Shown in pieces: positions 1 through 8,800 of a stretch of DNA of 64,000 bases; the stretch's first letter is position 1; each line of letters begins with the position of its first letter. The position numbers and the translations under genes are program-made. The stretch is from Bradyrhizobium stylosanthis (GTDB lineage: Bacteria; Pseudomonadota; Alphaproteobacteria; Rhizobiales; Xanthobacteraceae), in NCBI RefSeq assembly GCF_001641335.1, contig NZ_LVEM01000001.1:2173334-2237333 (forward strand), written 5' to 3'. The notes under the pieces are model-generated. The model had not been told where the DNA came from, ran no database searches, and worked only from the letters and a program-made list of their open reading frames with translations.

Positions 1-1526
1 TCGGCCTGTCGATCTACCTGTTCATCCTGATCCCGAAAGGCTTCTTCCCGCAGCAGGACGTCGGCCTGATCACGGCGACCTCCGAAGCCTCACAGGACAT
101 CTCGTTCAAGGAGATGCAGCGCCGTCAGGTCGAGCTCGGCAAGATCGTGATGGAAGACCCCGACGTCGCCACGATCGCGATGAACATCGGCGGCAGCGGC
201 CGCGCCGGCAACAACGGCAACATGTTCATCACGCTGAAGCCGCGCAACCAGCGTGAGGCCTCGGCGCAGCAGATCATCGCGCGGCTGCGTCCCAAGCTCG
301 AGAAGGTGTCCGGCGCCCGTCTCTACATGCAGGCGGCCCAGGACGTCCGCCTCGGCGGCCGGCCGACCCGCACGCAGTTCGAGTTCACACTGCAGGATGC
401 CGATCTCGCCGAGCTCAACGACTGGGCGCCGAAGATCCTGGCCAAGATGCAGACGCTGCCGGAGCTGCGCGACGTCGCCACCGACCAGCAGACCCAGGGC
501 ACCACGGTCCAGCTCAAGATCAACCGCGACACCGCCTCGCGCTACGGCATCCAGCCGCAGCTGATCGACGACACGCTGTACGACGCCTTTGGTCAGCGGC
601 AGGTGACGCAGTATTTCACCCAGCTCAACACCTACAAGGTGATCCTCGAAATCCTGCCGGAGCTGCAGGGCAATCTCGACAGCCTGAACAAGCTCTATCT
701 GAAATCGCCGCTGACCGGCGACCAGGTGCCGCTGTCGACCTTCGCGACCTGGACCACCGATCCGGTCCGCCCGCTCTCGATCAGCCACCAGGGCCAGTTC
801 CCGGCGATCACGATCAGCTTCAACCTCGCGCAGGGCGTTGCGCTCGGCCAGGCCACCGAGGCCGTGCAGAAGGCGATGGCCGATCTCGGCGCGCCGCCGA
901 CGCTGAACTCGAGCTTCCAGGGCACCGCACAGGCGTTCCAGCAATCGCTCGGCACGGTGCCGCTGCTGATCCTCGCCGCGCTGGTCGTGGTCTATCTGAT
1001 CCTCGGCATCCTCTACGAGAGCTACATCCACCCGATCACGATTCTATCCACGCTGCCCTCGGCCGGCGTCGGCGCTCTCGCGATCCTGATGGCGGCCGGA
1101 TTCGACTTCAGCCTGATCGCGCTGATCGGCATCATCCTCTTGATCGGCATCGTGAAGAAGAACGGCATCATGATGGTCGACTTCGCCATCGCCGCCGAGC
1201 GCGACGAGCACAAGACGCCGGCGGAATCGATCCGCCAGGCCGCGCTGCTGCGTTTCCGCCCGATCATGATGACGACGATGGCCGCCCTGCTCGGCGGCGT
1301 GCCCCTGATGCTCGGCCACGGCACCGGCGCCGAAATCCGCCAGCCGCTCGGCTACGCCATGGTCGGCGGCCTGATCGTCAGTCAGGCGCTGACGCTGTTC
1401 ACCACGCCCGTCGTCTATCTCTATCTCGACGAGCTCAACAACTGGTTCTCGAGCTGGGGCCGTTCCGGCGACGGCGAAGGCCACGAAGCATCCGAGCACA
1501 GCACCGTCAAGGAAGCCGCCGAGTAA
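1..1526 (+). CDS. RND multidrug efflux permease, C-terminal part (5' end outside window)
   Basis: This is the C-terminal part of an inner-membrane RND (HAE-1/AcrB-like) proton-driven efflux permease; the reading frame is open from base 3 and the start lies upstream of the window. The first visible residues (IPKGFFPQQDVG) are the classic entry into the second periplasmic porter loop. A periplasmic region follows to about base 950, then the last five or six membrane segments (about 955-1430), including the LYESYIHPITI and KKNGIMMVDFA signatures of the MdtB/MdtC branch. The tail after the last helix is acidic and short. The adaptor and any second permease should lie upstream. The next gene on this strand encodes an unrelated secreted protein. 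Substrate cannot be deduced. Confidence 0.93.
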   Translation, partial: GLSIYLFILIPKGFFPQQDVGLITATSEASQDISFKEMQRRQVELGKIVMEDPDVATIAMNIGGSGRAGNNGNMFITLKPRNQREASAQQIIARLRPKLEKVSGARLYMQAAQDVRLGGRPTRTQFEFTLQDADLAELNDWAPKILAKMQTLPELRDVATDQQTQGTTVQLKINRDTASRYGIQPQLIDDTLYDAFGQRQVTQYFTQLNTYKVILEILPELQGNLDSLNKLYLKSPLTGDQVPLSTFATWTTDPVRPLSISHQGQFPAITISFNLAQGVALGQATEAVQKAMADLGAPPTLNSSFQGTAQAFQQSLGTVPLLILAALVVVYLILGILYESYIHPITILSTLPSAGVGALAILMAAGFDFSLIALIGIILLIGIVKKNGIMMVDFAIAAERDEHKTPAESIRQAALLRFRPIMMTTMAALLGGVPLMLGHGTGAEIRQPLGYAMVGGLIVSQALTLFTTPVVYLYLDELNNWFSSWGRSGDGEGHEASEHSTVKEAAE

Positions 1527-1589
1527 GCTTGCGCCGTGCGCCTCGCAACGCTACAGCGAGGCCTCGGTTCACGCCAACGCGGTTTCGCC

Positions 1590-2159
1590 ATGTCCATGCA
1601 ATCCAGACTTGTTGCCCTCGCCGCTGCTGCCCTGCTGTCGACGGGCGCCGCGTACGCCCAGCAGGGCGCCAAGAAGAACGCAGCGCCCCCTGCTCCCGCC
1701 GCACAGCCCGCGCCTGCACCGACGCAAGCGCAGGCCGACGGCGCTCCCGGCCAGCCCGGCTGGATCGTCCGCTGCACCAGCGCCAGCCGCGACGCACCGC
1801 TCGAATGCGCGATGGAGCAGAACGCGGTGCTGACCAAGACCGGCCAGACCGTCGTCCTGATCAACATCCGCATCGCGCCCGACACGCGCACGCCCGTGGC
1901 GCTGCTGCAATTGCCGCTCGGCCTCAACCTTCCCGTCGGCGCCAAGCTCCAGGTCGACGAGGGCAAGACGTTCGACCTGCAGATCCAGACCTGCGAGAAC
2001 CGCGGCTGCTACGCCTCGACGCCGATCGCGGCGGACCTGCTCACGGCCCTGCGGTCGGGCAAGCAGCTCAAGGTCTCCTTCCAGAACATGGCGAAAGAGA
2101 CGATCGCGATCCCGATGCCGCTCGGCGATTTCGCGGCGGCCTACGACAAGATCAAGTAA
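1590..2159 (+). CDS. Invasion-associated locus B (IalB) family secreted protein
   Basis: A 189-residue protein starting at the ATG at 1590 (a second ATG at 1596 is equally possible); an upstream in-frame start at 1536 would put 18 Arg-rich residues before the signal peptide and is less likely. It has a typical Sec signal peptide (hydrophobic core LVALAAAALLSTG, cleavage after AYA), an Ala/Pro/Gln-rich linker, and the IalB fold with Cys pairs (WIVRC, ECAM, QTCENRGCYA) and a conserved LPLGLNLPVG segment. IalB proteins are periplasmic or outer-membrane-associated and common in Bradyrhizobium and Rhodopseudomonas; in Bartonella the founder affects erythrocyte invasion, but a role here is unknown. 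It lies 63 bases after the RND gene and may be co-transcribed. Confidence 0.85.
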   Translation: MSMQSRLVALAAAALLSTGAAYAQQGAKKNAAPPAPAAQPAPAPTQAQADGAPGQPGWIVRCTSASRDAPLECAMEQNAVLTKTGQTVVLINIRIAPDTRTPVALLQLPLGLNLPVGAKLQVDEGKTFDLQIQTCENRGCYASTPIAADLLTALRSGKQLKVSFQNMAKETIAIPMPLGDFAAAYDKIK

Positions 2160-2203
2160 CTACTGCTCACCAGGTTTTCTGCCGGCGCGCCGCCCCTCTC
2201 ACC

Positions 2204-2328
2204 TCGTCATTGAGAGGAGCCCTTGCGACGAAGCAATCCAGGCTGCCTCCGCGGAACGTTTCTGGATTGCTTCGCGGAGCCTGTCATCGGGCCGCGCTTC
2301 GCGCGGACCCGTTGGCTCGCAATGACGG
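2204..2328. repeat. Intergenic palindromic repeat (REP-like)
   Basis: Long imperfect inverted repeat between convergent genes. The ends are CGTCATTG... and ...CAATGACG, with an internal pair GAAGCAATCCAG / CTGGATTGCTTCG. From general knowledge, elements with CGTCATTGCGAG ends and GCAATCCAG arms are abundant between Bradyrhizobium and Rhodopseudomonas genes. It could act as a bidirectional terminator for the IalB gene and the arylsulfatase gene. Confidence 0.7.
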
Positions 2329-2344
2329 CGTGGATGCAGCGCGT

Positions 2345-4633
2345 TCACTGCCGCGCCATCTGCGCGTTGCCGACGGCATTGCCGTCGAGCTTCTGATCAT
2401 TGTGCATGGTGACGGAGACGCGCAGCAGCCGGCCCTCGAATTCGAACGGCGCCTCGTAGTGCGAGACCGGGCTGCCGCGGTCGCGACCGATGTCGAGGCC
2501 GGACCACGAAATCAGCGTGTGGAAGCCGAGCTGGGTCTGGAGCGAGCCCGCCGGCTCGCCGTCGATGAGCAGCGTGTATTCGGTGACGCCGGTGCGCGAG
2601 CCCTTGGCCGGCGGCTCCTTGCGCACCAGGCGCTCGACGTGAACGCCGAGCCGGCGCGCACCTGACGGCACTTTCCGATCCGAGCGCACGACCTGATGGC
2701 TGCCGCCGATGTTGAGATCGTGCACGAGGTGGCCATCCCTGACGTACAGGCTGTACCCCGATGTCGCATCGCCGTGCGAGATCAGCACGCCGTCCGCTCC
2801 GCACTCTTCGATCTCGACATGGGCCTCGATCGTGTAGCTGCGGCTGCGCACATCGGGCGCGACGTCGGTCGGCACGTGACCCATGCCGGCGTGAAAGACG
2901 AAATGATGGCGCGCGCCGTGAAAGCGCGCGGCATTCTCCGCAAAGCGCGGGCCGAAGCGGTCATCGAGCGGCAGCACCTTGTGCTTCTCGGCCTCCGTCC
3001 ACCATGTCGCGATCATCGCGGCCAGACGCTCCGGCTCCCGTGCGGCGAGGTCATTGGTCTCCGAGAAATCCTCGTCGAGGTGGAACAGCTCCCATTTGTC
3101 GTTCTCGAACGGCGTGCCCGACGGATGGAACGCGACCGCCTTCCAGCCCCCCTGCCAGAGGCCGCGATGGCCGAACATCTCGAAATATTGCGGCGAGCCC
3201 TTTGAGGGTGCGGACGCATCTGTGATCGAGCGCGCAAAGCTCTCACCCTCGAGCGGCATTTGCGGGCAGCCGGCAATCGTGTTCGGAGACTCGATGCCGA
3301 TCAGCTCCAGCAGCGTCGGCGTGAGATCGCAGGCGTGCACGAACTGATGCCTCAGCTCGCCGCTCGCAGCGATCCGCTTCGGCCAGTTGACGACGAAGGG
3401 ATCGCGGATGCCGCCGCCATGGGTGTTCTGCTTGTAGCGGCGCAACGGTGTATTCGACGCCATCGCCCAGCCATGCGGAAAGTTGCTGTGGGTGTCGGGG
3501 CCGCCGATGTCGTCGATGCGGGCGAGCTTCTCAGCTATCGGCTCCGGCTTGAAGTTGAACGGCCCCATCGCGTTGACGAAGCCGAGCGGCCCGCCCTCCT
3601 GGCTCGCACCGTTGTCGGACATCACGATGATCACGGTGTTGTCGCGGATGCCGGCCGTCTCCAGGAATGCGACGAGCCGCGCAAGATGGCGATCGGAATG
3701 GTCGAGCATGCCGGCGAACGCCGCCTGCAGGCGGGTGAAGACGCGGCGCTCGTCGGGCGAATGATCCTCCCACGCCTTCACGCCGTCGTTGCGCGGCGGC
3801 ATCCGCGTGTCCGGCGGCACCAGTCCCATCGCCTTCTGGCGCGCCAGCCGCTGCTCCCGCTCGACGTCCCAGCCATGCGCGAAGGCAGCGTCGTAGCTCC
3901 GGATGATGTCGGCCGGCGCCTGGTGCGGCGCGTGACAGGCGCCGAGCGCGACCCAGGTCAGCCAGGGAACATCAGGGCGGTCGGCGACGTGGTCGCCAAT
4001 GAAGCGGATCGACTGGTCGATCAGATCCTCGGTCAGATGGTAGCCGTCGGCGTAAGTGCCCGGCGGATCGATATGCGTGTTGTCGGAGACGAGCTCCGGC
4101 GCGTATTGATCTGTCTCCGCGTCGAGGAAGCCGTAGAAGCGATCAAAACCGCGGCCGAGCGGCCAGCCGTCGAACGGCCCGGTGGCGCCGCTCTCGGTCA
4201 GCGGCGTGACATGCCATTTGCCGATCATGTAGTTGCGATAGCCGTACACGCGCAGTATCTCGGCGAGCGTCCCCGCCTCGCGCGCGATCTTGCCGCGATA
4301 GCCTGGATAGCCGGAATCGAAATTGGCGAGGCAACCGACGCCGACGGAATGGTGGTTGCGCCCGGTCAGCAGCGCGGCGCGCGTCGTCGAGCACATCGCG
4401 GTGGTGTGGAAGCCGGAGTAGCGCAGGCCTTCGGCCGCGAGCCTGTCGATGGTCGGCGTCCTGATCGCCGAGCCGTAGCAGCCGAAATCGGAGAAGCCGA
4501 CATCGTCGAACAGCACCACCAGGATGTTCGGGGCGCCCTCGGGCGGATTCACGGCGTCGGGCCACCAGGGCTTTGAATCCGCGACCGTCTTGCCGACGGT
4601 GCCGCGGAACGGCGCGGTGCTGCCTGCGCTCAT
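2345..4633 (-). CDS. Arylsulfatase (sulfatase family S1, type I-like)
   Basis: A 762-residue enzyme predicted to hydrolyse sulfate esters. The N-terminal sulfatase domain (about 35-480) carries the metal pair D43-D44 (LFDDVGFSD), the active-site segment C81-S-T-T-R85 followed by LLTGRNHH, K139/H141, H234 and D340-N341 (SDNG). C81 would be the formylglycine precursor, but the usual CxPxR has Thr instead of Pro. About 200 extra C-terminal residues (about 555-762) look like a beta-sandwich (LamG/concanavalin-like) accessory domain, as in other long arylsulfatases. No signal peptide, so probably cytoplasmic. GGGAGGAG lies 4 bases before the ATG. It is divergent from a TetR regulator 125 bases away, a plausible regulator-target pair. 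No formylglycine-generating enzyme gene is visible in the window. Confidence 0.9.
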   Translation of the reverse strand: MSAGSTAPFRGTVGKTVADSKPWWPDAVNPPEGAPNILVVLFDDVGFSDFGCYGSAIRTPTIDRLAAEGLRYSGFHTTAMCSTTRAALLTGRNHHSVGVGCLANFDSGYPGYRGKIAREAGTLAEILRVYGYRNYMIGKWHVTPLTESGATGPFDGWPLGRGFDRFYGFLDAETDQYAPELVSDNTHIDPPGTYADGYHLTEDLIDQSIRFIGDHVADRPDVPWLTWVALGACHAPHQAPADIIRSYDAAFAHGWDVEREQRLARQKAMGLVPPDTRMPPRNDGVKAWEDHSPDERRVFTRLQAAFAGMLDHSDRHLARLVAFLETAGIRDNTVIIVMSDNGASQEGGPLGFVNAMGPFNFKPEPIAEKLARIDDIGGPDTHSNFPHGWAMASNTPLRRYKQNTHGGGIRDPFVVNWPKRIAASGELRHQFVHACDLTPTLLELIGIESPNTIAGCPQMPLEGESFARSITDASAPSKGSPQYFEMFGHRGLWQGGWKAVAFHPSGTPFENDKWELFHLDEDFSETNDLAAREPERLAAMIATWWTEAEKHKVLPLDDRFGPRFAENAARFHGARHHFVFHAGMGHVPTDVAPDVRSRSYTIEAHVEIEECGADGVLISHGDATSGYSLYVRDGHLVHDLNIGGSHQVVRSDRKVPSGARRLGVHVERLVRKEPPAKGSRTGVTEYTLLIDGEPAGSLQTQLGFHTLISWSGLDIGRDRGSPVSHYEAPFEFEGRLLRVSVTMHNDQKLDGNAVGNAQMARQ

Positions 4634-4721
4634 CTGCTCCTCCCTGCTCGCTGCCTCGGGCTTGGTTGCCTTTGGCTTGTTGCCGTGACCGTCACGGTTG
4701 ACCCGCGATCAGCCGCCCTCT

Positions 4722-4752
4722 AAATTATAATCCGAATTATGATTATGATTTA
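4722..4752. promoter_or_regulatory. AT-rich palindromic operator/promoter candidate between arylsulfatase and TetR genes
   Basis: The 125-base divergent spacer holds a strikingly AT-rich stretch in GC-rich surroundings, with nested inverted repeats (ATAAT-CCGA-ATTAT) and the direct repeat GATTATGATT. A site like this just upstream of a TetR gene is a natural autoregulatory operator and -10 region. This is inference from position and symmetry. Confidence 0.4.
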
Positions 4753-4758
4753 CGGCGG

Positions 4759-5442
4759 ATGCAAGCACGGATGCAGTCACGTTCGGAGCCCGGGTTTCGC
4801 GACTTCGACCTGCCCGGGGTCGCCCCGTCGCGGCAGAAGCGCAGCCACCAGACCACGCTGGCTCTGCTGCGCGCCGGCGCCGACATGCTGCGCAGACGCA
4901 ACCTTGCCGAACTCTCGATCGAGGCTCTCTGCACCGAAGTCGGCGTCACCGTCGGCGCCTTCTACAGCCGCTTCGAGAGCAAGGAGGCCTATTTCAACGC
5001 GCTGATGGCGCTGGCCGCGCGCGACGGCGAGCAGCGGCTCGGCCACATCAGGCCGCCGTCAGCCGATACGAGTCTCGACAAGCTCTGCCATGTCATCGTC
5101 GGCGGCGTCATCGGCTGGATGCGTGACCACGAAGGCGTGCTGCGCGCCGCGCTCCAGCACGACGACACCCGTCCGGACAAATGGACGCCGTTCAAGGCGC
5201 TCGCCCAGGCCACCACGGCGCGCGCCACCCCTCTCCTGCTCCCGGCCATGGGCAAGGGCCGCAAGGCCGCGAAGACCCGCGCGATCGCCTTCGGCTTCCA
5301 GGTCGTGCTGGGCACGCTGGTGAACGCGATCCTCAACGATCCCGGACCGCTGTCGCTATCGTCGAAGGAGATGGAGTCGCGGCTCGCCGGCTGCCTGCTG
5401 TTGTTGCTGCAGGCGGAAGCCGGTCAGTCCACGCCGAGATAG
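4759..5442 (+). CDS. TetR/AcrR family transcriptional regulator
   Basis: A 227-residue one-component regulator. Residues about 25-75 form the TetR helix-turn-helix (SIEALCTEVGVTVGAFYSRF followed by KEAYFNALM), and the rest is a variable helical ligand-binding domain. An alternative start five codons in (4771) is possible. It is divergent from the arylsulfatase gene and ends tail-to-tail with livF with a 19-base overlap (5424-5442). By position it probably controls the arylsulfatase and itself through the AT-rich palindrome just upstream. The ligand is unknown. Confidence 0.88.
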   Translation: MQARMQSRSEPGFRDFDLPGVAPSRQKRSHQTTLALLRAGADMLRRRNLAELSIEALCTEVGVTVGAFYSRFESKEAYFNALMALAARDGEQRLGHIRPPSADTSLDKLCHVIVGGVIGWMRDHEGVLRAALQHDDTRPDKWTPFKALAQATTARATPLLLPAMGKGRKAAKTRAIAFGFQVVLGTLVNAILNDPGPLSLSSKEMESRLAGCLLLLLQAEAGQSTPR

Positions 5443-6143
5443 GCCTTCTGCACCTGCGGGTCCTGCGCGAGCGCAGCCGCCGTGCCCGACAGCACGCTCT
5501 TGCCGACCTGGAGCACGGTGGCGAAGTCGGAGACCTCGAGCGCGAGTTCGATCGACTGCTCGGCAAGCAGGATGGTCAGGCCCTCGCGGTGCAGGCGGCC
5601 AAAGGTCTCGTACATGGACTCGACCACCGCCGGCGCGAGGCCGAGCGAGGGCTCGTCCAGCATCAGAAGCTTTGGGTCGCTCATCAGCGCGCGGCCGACC
5701 GCCAGCATCTGCCGCTCGCCGCCGGACATGGTGCCGGCGCGCTGGTCGCGACGCTCCTTCAGGCGCGGGAAGATCTCGTAGACGCGTTCGAGCAGCGCGG
5801 CCTGCTTCGACTTGTCGTGCAGCGGCGTGGCGCCAAGCATCAGATTGTTCTCGACGCTCTGCTGCACGAACAGGCGCCAGCCCTCCGGCGACAGCGCCAG
5901 ACCCTTGCGCACGATCGCAAAAGCCTTCTGGCCGGCGATCTCCTCGCCGCGAAAGCTGATCGAGCCGGAATGGACGGGGATGAGACCGGCAATCGCGTTC
6001 AGCGTCGTGGTCTTGCCGCCGCCATTGGAGCCGAGCAGCGCGACGACGCTGCCCTCGGGCACTTCCAGCGAGACGTCGGAGACGCCGATCAGGTCGCCAT
6101 AGCGCACCTCGAGGTGCTCGATCCGCAGAAGCGCCCCGCTCAT
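5424..6143 (-). CDS. livF: Branched-chain amino acid-type ABC transporter ATPase LivF
   Basis: A 239-residue cytoplasmic ATPase subunit of a HAAT (Liv-type) importer. Walker A is GSNGGGKT (about residues 38-45), the signature is MSGGERQML, Walker B is LLMLDEPSLGLAP, and the H-loop region is LLAEQ, where Gln replaces the usual switch His as is typical of LivF. Its start overlaps the livG stop by four bases (ATGA), indicating translational coupling. It is the last gene of the minus-strand livH-livM-livG-livF operon. The substrate may be an amino acid, amide, urea or aromatic acid; the family does not define it. Confidence 0.92.
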   Translation of the reverse strand: MSGALLRIEHLEVRYGDLIGVSDVSLEVPEGSVVALLGSNGGGKTTTLNAIAGLIPVHSGSISFRGEEIAGQKAFAIVRKGLALSPEGWRLFVQQSVENNLMLGATPLHDKSKQAALLERVYEIFPRLKERRDQRAGTMSGGERQMLAVGRALMSDPKLLMLDEPSLGLAPAVVESMYETFGRLHREGLTILLAEQSIELALEVSDFATVLQVGKSVLSGTAAALAQDPQVQKAYLGVD

Positions 6144-6907
6144 AGGTCCGGCCCGCCCATCAGCTCGACCGGAGTATGGCCGGCGGCGGCCTTCGCCGCG
6201 CGAGTGCCGAGATAGGCCGCAATCACCGCCGGATTGGACGTGACCTCCCGCGGCGAGCCGCGCGCGATCTCCTTGCCCTGGTGAAACACCATCACGCGGC
6301 TCGCCAGCGACATGATCACTTCCATGATGTGCTCGACGATGACGAGCGTGATGCCGGAGCGGTGGATGTCGCGGACGAGATCGATCGCGAGCTTCACCTC
6401 ATGCGCGTTGAGGCCGGCCATGGCCTCGTCGAGCAGCAGCACCTTCGGCTCGGTCGCAAGCGCGCGGGCGATCTCGAGCCGCTTGCGGCCGGGCGTGCCG
6501 AGCGAGCGTGCCGGCGCATCCGCCAGCCTGCTCATGCCGACCCGCTCCAGCACCGCATGCGCCTTGGCCTCGGCCTCCTTGCGATGCGAGGAGCGCAGGA
6601 ACGCGCCGATCATCACATTCTCGAGCACCGTCATACCTTCGAAGGTCTGCGGCACCTGGAAGGTGCGGGCGAGCCCGAGTTCGGCGCGTAGCTCCGGCGT
6701 GAAGTCGGTGATGTCGGCCCCTTCGAACAGCACGCGGCCCGAGGTGGTCTTGAGGTCGCCGGTGAGGCAGTTGAAGAAGGTCGATTTTCCGGCGCCGTTC
6801 GGACCGATCAGGCCGAGGATGTCGCCCTGCTCCAGCGTCACGGAGGCATCGTCCACCGCCTTGAAGCTGCCGAACGCCTTGGTGATGTTGCGCGCTTCAA
6901 GGAGCAT
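6140..6907 (-). CDS. livG: Branched-chain amino acid-type ABC transporter ATPase LivG
   Basis: A 255-residue ATPase subunit partnering LivF. Walker A is GPNGAGKS (about residues 36-43), Walker B is LLLDEAMAGLN, the switch His is in VIVEHIMEVI, and the LivG-specific insert (about residues 70-115) is present. The ABC signature is degenerate, LGTPGRKRLEIARAL where LSYGQQRRLEIARAL is usual, so the canonical Ser-Gly-Gly-Gln is missing; similar drift occurs in other LivG proteins. The start overlaps the 3' end of livM by 11 bases. The C-terminal tail is longer than usual by about 15 residues. Confidence 0.92.
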   Translation of the reverse strand: MLLEARNITKAFGSFKAVDDASVTLEQGDILGLIGPNGAGKSTFFNCLTGDLKTTSGRVLFEGADITDFTPELRAELGLARTFQVPQTFEGMTVLENVMIGAFLRSSHRKEAEAKAHAVLERVGMSRLADAPARSLGTPGRKRLEIARALATEPKVLLLDEAMAGLNAHEVKLAIDLVRDIHRSGITLVIVEHIMEVIMSLASRVMVFHQGKEIARGSPREVTSNPAVIAAYLGTRAAKAAAGHTPVELMGGPDL

Positions 6908-7868
6908 GGCCGGCTCCCGTGTCCGTCTTCGGCTTGCCGCGCCGGATGAACAGGCTGAGCAGCCCGCCCGGCTGGAAGCGGGCGATCAGGACGATGATCG
7001 CACCATAGACCACGAAGGTGAGGCCCGCGCCCTTGCCGCCGAGCCAACTGTTGGAGATTTCCTCCAGCGGCACGAGGATCGCGGCCCCCACCAGCGGGCC
7101 GAACAGCAGCCCTGCCCCGCCCAGCGCGGCCATGATCAGGATCTTCACCGAGATCAGGATGCCGAGACCGGACTCGGGATCGACGAAGCCGAACATCATC
7201 GCATAGAGCGCCCCGGCAACGCTGGTCAGCGCCGCGCTCAGCATGAAGGCGTAGAGCTTGGTGCGGCTCGCGGGCGCGCCGAGCGAGCGTGCGGCGCGCT
7301 CGGAATCCTTGATCGCGCGCAGGTAAAATCCCATCCGGCTGTTGGTCATCCACCAGGTGATCGCAAGCGTGATCGCGAGGACGGCGAGGAAGAGATAGTA
7401 GTACGGCAGCGACGACAGGAACGAGAGATCGAAGACGTTGCGCGGCACGGTCGGGCCGGAGAGACCGACGGCCGCACCCAGCCATTCGGTATTGGTCACG
7501 ATCAGCCGCATGGTCTCGGCCACCGCGATCGTCGCCATGCTGAAATAATGGCCCGACAGGCGCAGCGTCGGCACGCCGATGATCGCGGCAAGCCCCACCG
7601 CCAGCACGATGCCGCCGGGAATGCCGATCAGCGGCGACAGGCCGAATTTTGCGTAGGAGCCCATCGCGGCATAGGCACCGCAGCCGAAGAACACGACGTG
7701 CCCCACCGAGACCTGCCCGGCATAACCGCCGACGATGTTCCAGGCGGACGCCGCAATGGCATAGAGCAGCACCAGCGCGCCGAGGCGCTGCTGGAACGGC
7801 GAGGACAGCAGCAACGGATAGGCGATCGCAAGGGCTGCGACGACCGAGAGCCAGATCCAGCGCCGCAT
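6897..7868 (-). CDS. livM: Branched-chain amino acid-type ABC transporter permease LivM
   Basis: A 323-residue inner-membrane permease with about nine or ten hydrophobic segments and the family hallmarks GYAGQVSVGHVVFFGCGAY near residue 50 and FYLRAIKDSERAARSLG (the coupling region contacting the ATPases) near residue 200. The start is the ATG at 7868, inside ATGTGATG where the livH stop TGA shares one base with this ATG. The frame stays open further upstream, but that extension is only the out-of-frame shadow of livH. Confidence 0.92.
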   Translation of the reverse strand: MRRWIWLSVVAALAIAYPLLLSSPFQQRLGALVLLYAIAASAWNIVGGYAGQVSVGHVVFFGCGAYAAMGSYAKFGLSPLIGIPGGIVLAVGLAAIIGVPTLRLSGHYFSMATIAVAETMRLIVTNTEWLGAAVGLSGPTVPRNVFDLSFLSSLPYYYLFLAVLAITLAITWWMTNSRMGFYLRAIKDSERAARSLGAPASRTKLYAFMLSAALTSVAGALYAMMFGFVDPESGLGILISVKILIMAALGGAGLLFGPLVGAAILVPLEEISNSWLGGKGAGLTFVVYGAIIVLIARFQPGGLLSLFIRRGKPKTDTGAGHAP

Positions 7869-8731
7869 CACATCTTCCCCATCAGGCCCTGCGGCCGGAA
7901 CCAGAGGAAGAACAGGAACAGGACGTAGACGACGATGTCCTTGTAGATCGCGCCGATCAGATAGCCGGACAGCGACTCGATGACGCCGATCAAGAGGCCC
8001 GCGACCAGCGCGCCCGGCACGCTGCCGAAGCCGCCCAGCGACACCGTGACGAAGGCGACGATGCCGAGCGTCTCGCCGACGGTCGGCACGATGTAGAAGA
8101 AATTGGCGATCAGCGCGCCGGCAAGGCCGGTGGCGCCGGCCGCGATCGCCCACGCGATCGCCTGCATGGTGTCGGGCCGGATGCCCATCAGCTGGGCCGC
8201 GGTCTGATCCTCTGCCACCGCCAGCATTTTGGAGCCGAGCGAGGTGCGCGTCAGCAGCAGGTGCAGGCCGAGCGTCACCAGCAGCGCGACGATTCCGGCC
8301 AAGAGCCGCGAGGCCTCGATGCGCAGGCCCGCAAAGGCATAGGTGCCGCCGACGATATCCTGCGGCATCGACAGGAAGTTGGCGCCGAACCACCAGAACA
8401 CGGAATAGCGCAGCAGCAGCGCCAGCCCGAAGGTGCCGAGGATCTGCGCCAGCATCGGCCCCTTCATGATGTCGCGGATCAGGGCGAAATAGACCACGAC
8501 GCCGAGGGTTGCGAGCACCAGCGTCGCCAGCGGTGCGCCCAGGATCGGCCCGCCCCCCATCAGGGTGTAGACGACATAGGCGACGTACATGCCGAGCATG
8601 ACGAAGTCGCCATGCGCGAAATTGACGATGTTCATCATGCCCCACACCAGTGTGAGGCCGGAGGAAAACAGGGCGTAGACGGCGCCAAGCAGAAGCCCGC
8701 CGACGATCACCTGCACGAGGACAAAGGACAT
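7868..8731 (-). CDS. livH: Branched-chain amino acid-type ABC transporter permease LivH
   Basis: A 287-residue inner-membrane permease with about eight hydrophobic helices. The conserved LivH features are GLTLVWGMMNIVNFAHGDF near residue 25, the EDQTAAQLMGI coupling motif near residue 195, and a VSLGGFGSVPGALVAGLLIG stretch near 240. First gene of the permease/ATPase block, separated from the upstream binding-protein gene by 69 bases containing a strong palindrome. Stop and livM start overlap by one base. Confidence 0.93.
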   Translation of the reverse strand: MSFVLVQVIVGGLLLGAVYALFSSGLTLVWGMMNIVNFAHGDFVMLGMYVAYVVYTLMGGGPILGAPLATLVLATLGVVVYFALIRDIMKGPMLAQILGTFGLALLLRYSVFWWFGANFLSMPQDIVGGTYAFAGLRIEASRLLAGIVALLVTLGLHLLLTRTSLGSKMLAVAEDQTAAQLMGIRPDTMQAIAWAIAAGATGLAGALIANFFYIVPTVGETLGIVAFVTVSLGGFGSVPGALVAGLLIGVIESLSGYLIGAIYKDIVVYVLFLFFLWFRPQGLMGKM

Positions 8732-8767
8732 GAGCCGCGTTGCTCTAAATCAAATCACCCTGGGAAT

Positions 8768-8789
8768 GGCGGGGCCACGTGGCCCCGCC
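8768..8789. terminator. Perfect 22-base palindrome between binding-protein and permease genes
   Basis: GGCGGGGCCAC and its exact complement sit back to back about 10 bases after the binding-protein stop and ahead of livH on the transcribed (minus) strand. It would fold into a very stable hairpin. It may be a partial terminator or an mRNA stabiliser that keeps binding-protein message in excess over the permease genes, as in many ABC operons. There is no clear U-run directly after the stem on the minus strand. Confidence 0.6.
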
Positions 8790-8800
8790 TTCAAAAACGC

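Noticed and set aside
6897..8645. A single 582-residue LivM protein starting far inside livH
   Set aside because: Only the last 323 residues resemble LivM; the true start is the ATG at 7868 overlapping the livH stop. The remainder is an out-of-frame read of livH.
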